Below, in pieces: positions 17,750 to 25,837 of a stretch of DNA of 38,634 bases; within the stretch, counting starts at the first letter, position 1, and every line of letters begins with the position of its first letter. The DNA is from an uncultured bacterium. GTDB taxonomy: Bacteria > Vulcanimicrobiota > Vulcanimicrobiia > Vulcanimicrobiales > Vulcanimicrobiaceae. The notes beneath the pieces are model-generated. The model saw only the letters and a list, made by a program, of their open reading frames with translations, had not been told where the DNA came from and ran no database searches. Made by a program: the position numbers and the translations under genes. The DNA lies in NCBI GenBank assembly GCA_903829325.1, contig CAIKPM010000047.1:1-38634 (forward strand), read 5' to 3'.

Positions 17750-18115
17750 ATGGGTGGTGTGGTGAGTCAGCGTCAATACTTTCGTGAAGAGCTTCCCGAA
17801 GGGTGTGAAGTCTTTGCTCTGGAGACGGAGAGCGCCGCAGCAGCCCAGGAACTAGCCGAGGCTTTAACCGGGGCTGGTGGGCTCGGTGGGATTCATCATA
17901 CCACGCTTGACGGCTCGATATTGATTGTTCAATATATTGGCGATTTGTTTCTGCTGTTTGACTTTATCGCGAGCACCGGCGTTGCCACCAAACGACGTGC
18001 ACTGCTCCCGCTCGATGATGCGAATCTGATGCGAGTCGCCAGTGTCCTCTGGCGCGACGAGCAGCTGAGCCCCGAGCGGATTCTTGAGCGCGCTGCGCTG
18101 TTAGCCGCTTCGTGA
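17750..18115 (+). CDS. unknown protein coupled to cdaA
   Basis: A 121-residue cytoplasmic protein. I chose ATG 17750 because AAGGAA lies ten bases upstream and earlier codons would overlap divergent rsgA. It has an N-terminal acidic helix (ETESAAAAQELAEALTGAGG), a beta segment (TTLDGSILIVQYIGDLFLLFDFI), and a helical C-terminus. The family is not recognised. Its stop overlaps the GTG start of cdaA by four bases (GTGA), so it is translated together with the c-di-AMP synthase and could influence it. That is inference from coupling only. Confidence 0.6.
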   Translation: MGGVVSQRQYFREELPEGCEVFALETESAAAAQELAEALTGAGGLGGIHHTTLDGSILIVQYIGDLFLLFDFIASTGVATKRRALLPLDDANLMRVASVLWRDEQLSPERILERAALLAAS

Positions 18116-18957
18116 TCCTCAATACCGTCCTGCAAAACATCCACTGGAGTGACGGCGTGGATATTTTGGCCACTGCTGGGCTGATCTATTCGCTGCTGTT
18201 ACTGATTCGTGGTACCCGTGCGGTGCATATTCTTACCGGTTTACTGGTCTTAGGTGCGCTCCTGAGTCTGGCTGATTGGCTCAACTTAGTGGTAGTGGCT
18301 ACCCTGCTGCGGTTTGTGCTGGTAGGAACCGCAGTGACCTTGCCCATTGTCTTTCAACCCGAATTACGTCGTGCCTTAGAGTCACTCGGTCGGGGTGGGG
18401 TCTTTGGGCGTAGCGGTGTGCAGCACGATGCGGAACATAGTGCGCAGCAGTTAGCGCAGGCCGCGTTCGCCTTAGCCCAGCTGCACGTGGGTGGGCTGAT
18501 CGCGATTGAGGTCACCAGTGGTTTGCAAGATGTTGCGGACAGCGGCACGCGTTTAGATGCCATTTTGAGCAGCGATTTAGTGACGACCATCTTTTCGCCC
18601 AAGGCTGCGCTCCACGACGGTGCGGTGATCGTGCGTGGTGATCGCGTCGTTGCGGCTAGCTGTTTGCTTCCTTTAGCTGAGGGCGGCCCGGCGCATGTGC
18701 AAGGGCGTCGGTTTGGTACCCGGCATCGCGCGGCCTTAGGGTTATCCGAACAGACCGATGCGGTCGTGATCGTGATTTCTGAGGAGACGGGTCATATCGT
18801 TGTGGCCCGGGGCGGCAAACTTTCACGGCTCATTGATGAAGAAGAGCGCTTGCGCAAAATTATTCTGGCGTGTTCGCGACCCCAGCGGGTAAGGACGGCT
18901 GCCAAATCGTGGTTTGCCCAACTACGTGCTCGGTTGCCCGTCGGCGCGGTGTCATAA
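18112..18957 (+). CDS. cdaA: diadenylate cyclase CdaA
   Basis: Makes cyclic di-AMP from two ATP. Three N-terminal membrane helices (about 18-35, 37-54 and 57-82) anchor it in the inner membrane. The cytoplasmic DAC domain follows with both catalytic motifs: DGA at 169-171 (in ALHDGAVIVRGDRV) and RHR at 204-206 (in GTRHRAALGLSE). 281 residues is the usual CdaA length. It stands in the common order cdaA-cdaR-glmM, though cdaR is only a stub here. The GTG start overlaps the stop of the preceding unknown gene. A c-di-AMP riboswitch lies after glmM, closing a local regulatory circuit. Confidence 0.96.
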   Translation: MILNTVLQNIHWSDGVDILATAGLIYSLLLLIRGTRAVHILTGLLVLGALLSLADWLNLVVVATLLRFVLVGTAVTLPIVFQPELRRALESLGRGGVFGRSGVQHDAEHSAQQLAQAAFALAQLHVGGLIAIEVTSGLQDVADSGTRLDAILSSDLVTTIFSPKAALHDGAVIVRGDRVVAASCLLPLAEGGPAHVQGRRFGTRHRAALGLSEQTDAVVIVISEETGHIVVARGGKLSRLIDEEERLRKIILACSRPQRVRTAAKSWFAQLRARLPVGAVS

Positions 18958-19115
18958 TGCGCTTGAAGCTGCTCTCGTTGGGTTTGGCCTTGATTGCTTG
19001 GGGCTACTTACGCTTTGTGCCAAATCCACTGTTGCCCACAACTGTCGAGCATCGTGTGCTACCTCCGCTGAGCCATGCCGATGATCGCCGATCGTGCTTC
19101 CATGCTGGTGAGTGA
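18957..19115 (+). pseudogene. truncated cdaR (YbbR) stub
   Basis: A 52-residue frame whose ATG overlaps the cdaA stop (TAATG). The start, LKLLSLGLALIAWGYLRFVPNP, is the membrane anchor that opens YbbR/CdaR proteins, and TTVEHRVLPPL resembles the first strand of a YbbR domain. A full CdaR has several YbbR repeats; here the frame ends 12 bp before glmM. A shift of one base near 19074 would extend the reading to a TGA that overlaps the glmM ATG (ATGA), as expected for an old coupled gene, but still gives fewer than 60 residues. CdaR normally binds and controls CdaA outside the membrane; this stub could only provide a membrane helix. Confidence 0.6.
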
Positions 19116-19127
19116 AGGGAATTTACG

Positions 19128-20495
19128 ATGACACTGCGTTTTGGTACCGATGGCATCCGTGGGGTTGCCCATCTTGATCTGACCCCTGAATTCGCCGTCC
19201 GCTTCGGGCGGGCGTTAGCGGCGCATCTTCCTCCTGGCCCGGTGTTGCTCGCTCGCGATACGCGCCTTTCGGGTGATATGCTCGAAGGTGCCTTGTTGGC
19301 AGGCTTACTGACGGCGGGGCGCAGCGTGGTTTCGGCTGGGGTTATGCCGACACCGGCGTTGGCATTTCTGACCAGGATCAGCGATGCGGTTTTAGGCGTG
19401 ATGATCAGCGCGTCGCATAATCCGGTCGATGATAACGGCTTCAAGTGCTTTGATGGGAGTGGCTTCAAGCTCTCCGATGAGACCGAACGGGCGATCGAGC
19501 AAGATCTTGTATCACCGACCCTACCTCGTGCGCTGCCTGCGACGCATCCCGGGTTGCGTCGTGATACCACCCTGGTAGAGCGTTATTCAGCGGAGATTCT
19601 GCGCGGTGCGACGAGCCTGCAGGGCTATACGGTCGTGATCGATGCGGCCTTCGGCGCAGCATATGCGGTGGCGCCTGCCGCCTTTACGGCCTTGGGGGCG
19701 ACCGTCCATGTGCTCAACGGTGAAGCCGATGGTGCGCGGATCAATGTTGATTGTGGGGCGACCGATCTGCGGATGCTCGCTGCCCGGGTACGCGAAATCG
19801 GCGGCGAGCGGGTGGTTGGAGTTGCCTTCGATGGTGATGCTGACCGGGTGCGCTTTGTCGATGAGCGAGGCACGAGCGTCGATGGGGATGCGATTCTGTT
19901 GGCCTTAGCTCGTGATCTGCACCAACGTGGTGAGCTGCCCGGGGCAACGGTCGTCGGCACGGTGATGAGCAACCTCGCTTTTGAACGCGGCCTCGAGCGT
20001 GAGTCTTTGCACCTACTGCGCACGGCGGTTGGTGATCGCTATATTTTGCAGGCAATGCAAGAACATGGCCTACGTTTTGGCGGCGAGCCATCTGGCCATA
20101 TTATCGACTTAGCTCGCAATACCACCGGCGACGGCCCTGGTACTGCGATTGCTGTCGTTTCACTGTTGGCTCGTCAGCACATTGCTTTGAGCGAGCTGGT
20201 GGGCGACTATCGACCCTACCCGCAGGTACTGGTGAACGTACCGTTGGCTCGGCGTAGTGCTTTGCACGAATCTCCTCGGGTGCTTGCTGCTGTCGCCGCA
20301 GCGCAAGCGCGTCTTGGCCCTGAGGGGCGTATTCTGATTCGGCCGTCGGGGACAGAGCCGCTCATGCGCGTGATGGTCGAAGGTGCTGATGAACACGCGG
20401 TCTCGCGTTTAGCGCACGAGTTAGCTGAAGAGATTCGCCTGTTGGCAGAGGAAGAAAAGGGGATTGGGGTAGCAGCGCAAATCTCCCCGGTGTAG
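19128..20495 (+). CDS. glmM: phosphoglucosamine mutase
   Basis: Converts glucosamine-6-phosphate to glucosamine-1-phosphate for UDP-GlcNAc, the precursor of peptidoglycan and lipid A. The 455-residue protein starts FGTDGIRGVAH, has the phosphoserine loop ISASHNP with Ser96 in residues 93-99, the metal loop DGDADR at 235-240, GGEPSGHII as the sugar-binding loop, and RPSGTEPLMRVMVE for phosphate binding near the C-terminus. GAAGGGAA provides a good ribosome site. In other bacteria GlmM physically inhibits CdaA, so its place after cdaA is meaningful. Confidence 0.97.
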   Translation: MTLRFGTDGIRGVAHLDLTPEFAVRFGRALAAHLPPGPVLLARDTRLSGDMLEGALLAGLLTAGRSVVSAGVMPTPALAFLTRISDAVLGVMISASHNPVDDNGFKCFDGSGFKLSDETERAIEQDLVSPTLPRALPATHPGLRRDTTLVERYSAEILRGATSLQGYTVVIDAAFGAAYAVAPAAFTALGATVHVLNGEADGARINVDCGATDLRMLAARVREIGGERVVGVAFDGDADRVRFVDERGTSVDGDAILLALARDLHQRGELPGATVVGTVMSNLAFERGLERESLHLLRTAVGDRYILQAMQEHGLRFGGEPSGHIIDLARNTTGDGPGTAIAVVSLLARQHIALSELVGDYRPYPQVLVNVPLARRSALHESPRVLAAVAAAQARLGPEGRILIRPSGTEPLMRVMVEGADEHAVSRLAHELAEEIRLLAEEEKGIGVAAQISPV

Positions 20496-20529
20496 TTTGC
20501 TGTGTATACAGCCGACAATATATGAGGGG

Positions 20530-20672
20530 GCATCGTGATGCCCTAAGAGCCGAGTTTGAAGCCGATGCTTCGAAGCGGGGGACATACCATCGGGGTGAAC
20601 GTGATCGCCGTAGATCGCGAGGGCATTCTTTCAGCCCTAATCCGTCAACTAACCCCGTAGGCTGCCGAAAGA
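20530..20672 (+). ncRNA. cyclic di-AMP riboswitch (ydaO-yuaA type)
   Basis: The leader of the NlpC/P60 gene contains the conserved blocks of this riboswitch in the right order: GCGGGGGA (20575-20582), ATCGGGGTGAAC (20589-20600), a GATCGCGAGGG segment, CTTTCAGCCC, then AATCCGTCAACTAACCCCG and GTAGGC ending at 20662. The Shine-Dalgarno GAGGAG (20671-20676) follows nine bases after GTAGGC and there is no T-tract terminator, so control is more likely by hiding the ribosome site than by termination. In known cases c-di-AMP lowers expression of the downstream gene, very often a wall hydrolase, exactly as here. Boundaries are approximate. Confidence 0.93.
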
Positions 20673-20681
20673 GGAGTCTAT

Positions 20682-21458
20682 TTGCGTTTTCTCATAGCGG
20701 GCGCCTGCGTATTTGCGCTGACGGTGGGCTTGTTCTTGCCTGCCTCGGCCGATGCACCGGCAGCTCAGTCCAACACGCTTGTTGGATCAGCTTCCAGTTT
20801 TGAAGTGACAGCGAATGGCGATGCTGATGTTACCCCGGCTAGTTTTGAAGTAGCAGCTGTTCCAGGAATTGCCACTGTTGCACTAGCGAGTAAATCGCCC
20901 ACGATCAGTGCCCCAACGTTCGGCGCAGATCAAATGATGTGGAATGTCGCGGTCCCTGTGCCCGCTTCCAAGCCTCTTAGCCCAGCGGCTAGCGCACCGA
21001 GCGCGCAAGCGCCATCATCTGCTTTGGGTTCTTTCGCTGGCAGTCTTATTCGGCAGACGCGCGGGATCGCGAGTCAGCTGACCGCGAGCGCTCTGCGCTT
21101 TGTTGGAACACCGTACATGTTCGGTGGCACTTCGTCGTATGGCTTTGATTGCTCTGGCTATGTGCAACATGTGTTTGCCCTGTTTGGAATCAATCTGCCG
21201 CGAACGGCCGATGAACAGTATTTAGTCGGACGCCACGTTTCGCAACGCGACATGGTCCGTGGTGATCTGGTTTTTTTCCAGACCTACGCGGCTGGCGTGT
21301 CACACGTTGGGATCTATTTAGGCAACGGCGAGTTCGTGCACAGTGGCAGTCGGGGCGTGCAGGTAAGTAATCTGAGCGATGATTACTGGTCGACTCGTTA
21401 CGTTGGCGCAACGCACATTCTCGGTGCGAGCGTGGTTGCTGCTCACTTTGTAAACTAG
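20682..21458 (+). CDS. secreted NlpC/P60 peptidoglycan hydrolase
   Basis: A 258-residue exported endopeptidase that cuts peptide stems of peptidoglycan. TTG start at 20682, six bases after GAGGAG. Signal peptide to about residue 23, then a Ser/Ala/Pro-rich spacer to about 120, then the NlpC/P60 domain: catalytic Cys157 in DCSGYV, His208 in SHVGIYLGNG, and His220 in FVHSGS as the third polar residue. The gene is directly behind a c-di-AMP riboswitch and downstream of cdaA-glmM, so wall cutting is tied to the second messenger. No SH3 or LysM domain is visible. Confidence 0.93.
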   Translation: MRFLIAGACVFALTVGLFLPASADAPAAQSNTLVGSASSFEVTANGDADVTPASFEVAAVPGIATVALASKSPTISAPTFGADQMMWNVAVPVPASKPLSPAASAPSAQAPSSALGSFAGSLIRQTRGIASQLTASALRFVGTPYMFGGTSSYGFDCSGYVQHVFALFGINLPRTADEQYLVGRHVSQRDMVRGDLVFFQTYAAGVSHVGIYLGNGEFVHSGSRGVQVSNLSDDYWSTRYVGATHILGASVVAAHFVN

Positions 21459-21465
21459 ACCTATC

Positions 21466-21804
21466 ATGTCCGAAGAAGAAGAACGACAAACAGCCGCTTT
21501 GTCATACCTCTTCTTTCCGCTTGCGCTCCCGGTGTTGCTTGATACCGGGAGCGAGCCGCGTAGTGCGTGGGCGCGCGCTCACGCTCGGCACGCTTTCTGC
21601 TTTGGTTTGCTTGCTTGTTGTCTACTGGCGGGAATCGCCCTCATTCCGCTCGTGTTGGTTGTGTCGATCGGACTGGATGTACAGAGTATTCTCTTGCTAT
21701 ACCCAATCTCGTTTGTCGTGGATCTTGTTGCGGTGGGTGTCGTGCTTTGGTATGGAATTCGTGCCGCGCGGGGTGCAGCGCGAGGAGAAGTGAGCCGATA
21801 CTGA
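21466..21804 (+). CDS. DUF4870/Tic20-like small membrane protein
   Basis: A 112-residue integral membrane protein, starting seven bases after the NlpC/P60 stop and so in the same riboswitch-controlled transcript. The opening EEEERQTAALSYLFFPLALPVLL, then RAHARHAFCFGLLACC, matches the pattern of DUF4870 proteins (helix, conserved R-x-H-A-x-x-A before the second helix). Three membrane segments lie at about 11-24, 43-66 and 76-96. Function of the family is unknown. Confidence 0.75.
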   Translation: MSEEEERQTAALSYLFFPLALPVLLDTGSEPRSAWARAHARHAFCFGLLACCLLAGIALIPLVLVVSIGLDVQSILLLYPISFVVDLVAVGVVLWYGIRAARGAARGEVSRY

Positions 21805-21831
21805 AAAAGACTCCACCTCTGTTGGCATTGT

Positions 21832-21904
21832 TGGGGCGTCGCCAAGTTGGTAAGGCACCAGATTTTGATTCTGGCATGCGTTGGTTCGAGTCCAGCCGCC
21901 CCAG
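21832..21904 (+). tRNA. tRNA-Gln (anticodon UUG)
   Basis: The acceptor stem TGGGGCG/CGCCCCA pairs fully, the anticodon stem CCAGA/TCTGG encloses loop TTTTGAT (anticodon TTG), and the T arm GTTGG/CCAGC encloses TTCGAGT. The U1-A72 pair is usual in bacterial tRNA-Gln. CCA is encoded at 21905-21907. A terminator follows immediately. Confidence 0.97.
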
Positions 21905-21913
21905 CCATATCTC

Positions 21914-21947
21914 CACCCTCCGCGGCGTTTACGCGGAGGGTGTTTTT
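21914..21947 (+). terminator. intrinsic terminator after tRNA-Gln
   Basis: CACCCTCCGCG (21914-21924) pairs perfectly with CGCGGAGGGTG (21932-21942), an 11-bp stem with a seven-base loop, followed by TTTTT. It closes the tRNA-Gln transcript, and probably any read-through from the NlpC/P60 operon. Confidence 0.95.
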
Positions 21948-21972
21948 GTATACTGGAGGCGAGAGGAGCATT

Positions 21973-23250
21973 GTGAGAACACGTCTTAGTCGCTTTTTGC
22001 AAAGCACGAGTGTTTGGCAGAGCCTGATTGTGTTTGTGGGCGTGATGCTTGCGAACGCGCTCGGCTATATCTACCACATGCTCTGTAGTCGTCGGCTCGG
22101 TATTGAGGAATATGGCGTTCTGGCAACATTGGTTGCGGGCTACTCGATGTTCGGCGCGGTCGTTGCTGTTTTGACGACGATCACTGCAAAGTTTACGGCT
22201 GAGTTTGTTGCGCTCGATGATCAACCGCGGATGCGTATGTTAGCGCGTACGATGATGCGGGTGTGCTGCTTGAAAGCATTGGCGGTTAGCGTGGTGGCGT
22301 TTTTCGCTCTGCCGGTGCTAAGCGTTTATCTGCATATCGATACGCCTACGTTAGCAGTGGGCATTGCTGCTATCGCTACATCGTTTCTCTTGCCGGCCTG
22401 GCGTGGAATGCTGCAAGGGCTCCAGGCGTATCGCGAATTAGCGATTTCGACGACGCTAGAAGCAATTTTGCGCGTGCTCAGTGGTGTTGCTTTCGCTTGG
22501 TGGGGCTACGGCGCGTTTGGAGCTATGACGGGTTTTGTTGTGGGCAACGTCTTCAGTCTCGCGTACACGTGGTACGCCTTACGCCGGCATGTTGCAATCG
22601 GTAACAACCAGATGCTGTTAGCTTTAGACCTGCGCCGCCTTGTGCAAACGAGTGCGCATATTGTGCTTTCGACCACCGCTCTAACCAGTATTGGTTTTGT
22701 CGATGTACTGCTCGCACGGCATTTTTTAAGTGCCCAAGATGCGGGTTTATACGGTGTGTTATCGTTGACTGGAAAAATTATTATTTTTTCGGTAAGTTTT
22801 TTGCCGACGATTCTGTTGCCGAAAGCGGTTGCACTGGTTGCGCGAGGTGAGTCTGCTCAGCAAATTCTCTGGCGCGCGATTACGGTTACGATCGGCTTTA
22901 GTGGGATCGTCGTTGCCTTGTATTTTGCCATTCCGACCTTGATTGTCAAAGTGATGGCGGGCTCCGCCTTCCTTGCTGTTGCGCCTTCGGTTGGGTGGTA
23001 TGGGGTCGCGACAGCGTTGCTTGCGGCGACAACCTTGGTGGCGACGTACAAAATTGGCATACATCAATTTGGCTTTATTCCAGGCTTATTGCTTGTAGCT
23101 GCTCTGGAGATCATGTTCATTTCTTACTTCCATCGAGATATTGCCATGATCGTTCAATTGGTGATTTGGGCGAATCTTGCAGCGCTGCTTGCAACGGTGC
23201 TGCCCGAGCGGGTTGCCAAGCGTGCTGCGGTCTCGCAGGGTATTGGGTAA
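21973..23250 (+). CDS. oligosaccharide flippase (Wzx/polysaccharide biosynthesis membrane protein)
   Basis: A 425-residue inner-membrane protein of the MATE/MOP flippase group, which moves lipid-linked sugar units across the membrane. About twelve membrane segments are visible. Typical features are an N-terminal helix followed by CSRRLGIEEYGVLATL, GMLQGLQAYRELAISTTLEAILR in the middle, and LPTILLPKAVALVARGE before the C-terminal half. I chose GTG 21973 because AGGAG lies four bases upstream; any longer frame would run back through the tRNA and its terminator. First gene of the polysaccharide locus, followed 22 bp later by a HAD phosphatase. Confidence 0.9.
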   Translation: MRTRLSRFLQSTSVWQSLIVFVGVMLANALGYIYHMLCSRRLGIEEYGVLATLVAGYSMFGAVVAVLTTITAKFTAEFVALDDQPRMRMLARTMMRVCCLKALAVSVVAFFALPVLSVYLHIDTPTLAVGIAAIATSFLLPAWRGMLQGLQAYRELAISTTLEAILRVLSGVAFAWWGYGAFGAMTGFVVGNVFSLAYTWYALRRHVAIGNNQMLLALDLRRLVQTSAHIVLSTTALTSIGFVDVLLARHFLSAQDAGLYGVLSLTGKIIIFSVSFLPTILLPKAVALVARGESAQQILWRAITVTIGFSGIVVALYFAIPTLIVKVMAGSAFLAVAPSVGWYGVATALLAATTLVATYKIGIHQFGFIPGLLLVAALEIMFISYFHRDIAMIVQLVIWANLAALLATVLPERVAKRAAVSQGIG

Positions 23251-23272
23251 AGCTGGCGAGAAGCGACGTGGG

Positions 23273-24022
23273 GTGAATGCTCCCTTGCCGCTTGCAGCGG
23301 TAGTCTTTGATCTCGACGATACGCTGCATGATGATACGCTTTCGTTCAACAGCGCCGCCCAGCACGTTGCAACGACCTGTTTCTCTGACCACGAGCTAGG
23401 CGCTCGAGCCGCCGCAGCTTACGTGCGCGAACTGGAGCGCTTCTGGCAAGCGCTTTCGGAAGCGAGTGTTTCGCGGAGTGTGGTTGGTATGCGCGAGCGG
23501 GTGTGGACGGTTGCTTTGGCGAGCATTCCTGACGCACCGCAGATCGGTGCGGAATGTGCCAAAGTCTACGACGCGTATCGGCGCGAGCATTTTGTGCTCT
23601 GGGATGGTGTACGTGAGCTTTTGTTGACCTTGCGGGGGTTTGGCTCTCGGGTGGGTTTATTGACGAATGGGTTTCGGGAGACGCATCGGGAGAAAATCGC
23701 TCTGCTTGGTTTAGAAGATTTGCTCGATGCCGTCATTATTTCCGACGAAGTCGGCATGGTAAAGCCGAACCCCGCGATTTTTCAGCTGATGAGCGAGCGT
23801 TTGGGTGTACCGGCAAGTCAGACAACGATGGTCGGCGATCGCTACGATAAGGATATTTTGGGCGCAAAGTCGGTTGGGATGAAAACGATTTGGCTGAACA
23901 TTCGTCAGGAGTCACTGAGCGCGACCGATCCCCAGCCGGAGCACACGGTTGCGGATTTCCGCGGAGTAGCCAATATTTTGCGCGCCACCATGCAAGCAAC
24001 ACCACTTGTTGAGAGGATTTGA
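23273..24022 (+). CDS. HAD-superfamily hydrolase (subclass IA phosphatase)
   Basis: A 249-residue cytoplasmic phosphatase-like protein. Motif I is FDLDDTL with nucleophile Asp13 and Asp15; motif II is LLTNGF; motif III is the Lys in MVKPNP; motif IV is VGDRYDKDILGAKSVGM. The helical cap between motifs I and II is of the YjjG/REG-2 kind. The start is not certain; GTG 23273 fits the family and lies 22 bp after the flippase stop. It ends one base before the ThDP-enzyme gene. In this locus it could dephosphorylate a sugar or nucleotide intermediate, but the substrate is unknown. Confidence 0.85.
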   Translation: MNAPLPLAAVVFDLDDTLHDDTLSFNSAAQHVATTCFSDHELGARAAAAYVRELERFWQALSEASVSRSVVGMRERVWTVALASIPDAPQIGAECAKVYDAYRREHFVLWDGVRELLLTLRGFGSRVGLLTNGFRETHREKIALLGLEDLLDAVIISDEVGMVKPNPAIFQLMSERLGVPASQTTMVGDRYDKDILGAKSVGMKTIWLNIRQESLSATDPQPEHTVADFRGVANILRATMQATPLVERI

Positions 24023-25837
24023 GTGTCGATGAAATATAGCGATCTCGTTGTCGAATGGTTGCTTGAGTTAGGTTACTCCCGTTGCTTTTTTGTTGCAGGC
24101 GGTAACATTATGCATTTGCTCGATGGAGTGCGCTCACGGATGGAGTGCATCCCCTTCGTTCACGAAGTCGCTGCGGGCATTGCTGCAGAAATTCATAACG
24201 AGGCATTACCTACCAACAGTCGTGACCGGGCGTTTGCCCTCGTGACAGCTGGGCCCGGTTTGACCAATATTGTGACGGCGTTCGCTGGAGCATGGTTAGA
24301 GAGCCGGGAATTATTGGTGCTCGGTGGCCAAGCAAAATCAAGTGATTTGGCTGACGGGGGCATTCGCCAGCGCGGTATTCAAGAAATTGATGGCGTGGCA
24401 ATTGTGCAATCGCTGTGTACGGTAGCGCAGCGGATTGAGCAGCCGATCAGTAAAGCGTCTTTTGTTGCGGCGATCGAACGTGGGCGGAGTTGTCGTAAAG
24501 GGCCGGTCTTTCTTGAATTTTGCCTAGACGCCCAAGGCGCGCCGGTCGACCGCGCTTACTTGGAAATGAGCCCTGCATCAACAACGCTTGCAGAGCAAGA
24601 ACAATCATTTGCCGTGCGAGCTACAACTGCTGCTCCGGCTGTTGCCGAGCGAATCAGGCAGTCGTTGCGACCGGTCATCTTACTTGGTGGTGGAGTCACA
24701 CGCGCAACTGCGGCAGCCGTTCGTGAGCAGCTTGAGCAAGCCAGTGTCGCCGTGATGACTACGTGGAATGGTTTGGATCGTTATGATGGCCGCGCGCACA
24801 ACTTTTTTGGCCGTCCCAATCAATGGGGGCAACGCCATGCGAATATCTTGATTCAGCAGGCAGACTTGGTGATTGCTTTAGGTACCCGCTTGGGCATGCA
24901 GCAAACAGGCTTTAATTGGCAAGAATTTGCCCCGAGCGCCACCATTGTGCAAGCAGAAATTGATCCAACCGAATTATCCAAAGGGCATCCGCGCGTTGAT
25001 ATGCCCTTGCAAGTTGACGCAAACATCTTGCTGACTGAGATCGTTCGTACTTCACTCGGTGATCACGCGGACTGGCTTGCTTTTGCTCGCGAAGTCCGCG
25101 AGCTTGTGCCGTTGGAAGATCCGCAAAATATCTGTCGATCAGGTTTTATTGATCCGTATCATTTTTGGACCGAGTTAGGAGAACTATGCTCTTCAGACGA
25201 TTTGGTCATCCCCTGCTCGAGCGGCGGCGCAGAAACGACCTTTATGCAAGCCTTTGTGCAAAAAAAAGGCCAGACCACGGTCAACGATAAGGGACTAGCC
25301 TCGATGGGATATGGCCTATCTGCAGCGATTGGTGCGGCGCTTTCTGATCATACCCGGCGGACGGTGAGTGTTGAGGGTGATGGTGGCTTTACCCAAAATC
25401 TCCAAGAGCTCGCAACGGTTGCTGTGAATCGATTAAATCTGAAATTCTTCATTTTTAGCAATGAAGGCTATGCCTCGATTCGGATGACACAGCGCAATTA
25501 TTTTGGTGGTCAATATCTTGGTTGTGATGTACGCACTGGACTTGGCTTTCCCGACTGGATGAAATTGATGGATGCCTATGGGTTACCATGTCTCACCTTG
25601 GATGGAACTCTAGGCTTTGCCACGCCCGGTTTTTCGGAGGCTTTTGCAGCTGTTGGGCCACAAATCTTTATTGTACCCCTTGATCCAGAGCAGACGTATT
25701 ATCCGAAAATTAACAGCAGAGTGACGGCTAACGGTAGCATGCAATCAGCGCCATTGCACTTGATGTCGCCAGACTTGCCTGAGAATATCGCTCGTCGAGT
25801 CTTGCGTTATTTCCCTGAAGTGGTAGTGAGTGGATAG
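24023..25837 (+). CDS. thiamine-diphosphate enzyme of the acetolactate synthase superfamily (candidate sugar-branching, YerE-like)
   Basis: A 604-residue ThDP enzyme: Pyr domain with the catalytic Glu48 in FVHEVAAG, a central domain (VILLGGGVTRA, then DLVIALGTRLG), and a PP domain with the metal and cofactor motif EGDGG (452-454) to SNEGY (Asn480). In a locus with rfbF, rfbG-like and rfbH it is a strong candidate for a YerE-type enzyme, which transfers a two-carbon unit from a 2-oxo acid to C4 of a CDP-3,6-dideoxy-4-keto sugar. An ordinary acetolactate synthase is less likely because no small subunit or ilvC is nearby. GTG 24023 has GAGAGG six bases upstream; ATG 24029 is the alternative. Family is certain, acceptor and donor are inferred. 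Confidence 0.85.
   Translation: MSMKYSDLVVEWLLELGYSRCFFVAGGNIMHLLDGVRSRMECIPFVHEVAAGIAAEIHNEALPTNSRDRAFALVTAGPGLTNIVTAFAGAWLESRELLVLGGQAKSSDLADGGIRQRGIQEIDGVAIVQSLCTVAQRIEQPISKASFVAAIERGRSCRKGPVFLEFCLDAQGAPVDRAYLEMSPASTTLAEQEQSFAVRATTAAPAVAERIRQSLRPVILLGGGVTRATAAAVREQLEQASVAVMTTWNGLDRYDGRAHNFFGRPNQWGQRHANILIQQADLVIALGTRLGMQQTGFNWQEFAPSATIVQAEIDPTELSKGHPRVDMPLQVDANILLTEIVRTSLGDHADWLAFAREVRELVPLEDPQNICRSGFIDPYHFWTELGELCSSDDLVIPCSSGGAETTFMQAFVQKKGQTTVNDKGLASMGYGLSAAIGAALSDHTRRTVSVEGDGGFTQNLQELATVAVNRLNLKFFIFSNEGYASIRMTQRNYFGGQYLGCDVRTGLGFPDWMKLMDAYGLPCLTLDGTLGFATPGFSEAFAAVGPQIFIVPLDPEQTYYPKINSRVTANGSMQSAPLHLMSPDLPENIARRVLRYFPEVVVSG

Noticed and set aside
21847-21972. Longer flippase frame starting inside tRNA-Gln
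   Set aside because: It would translate the tRNA and its terminator; GTG 21973 has AGGAG and matches the family.
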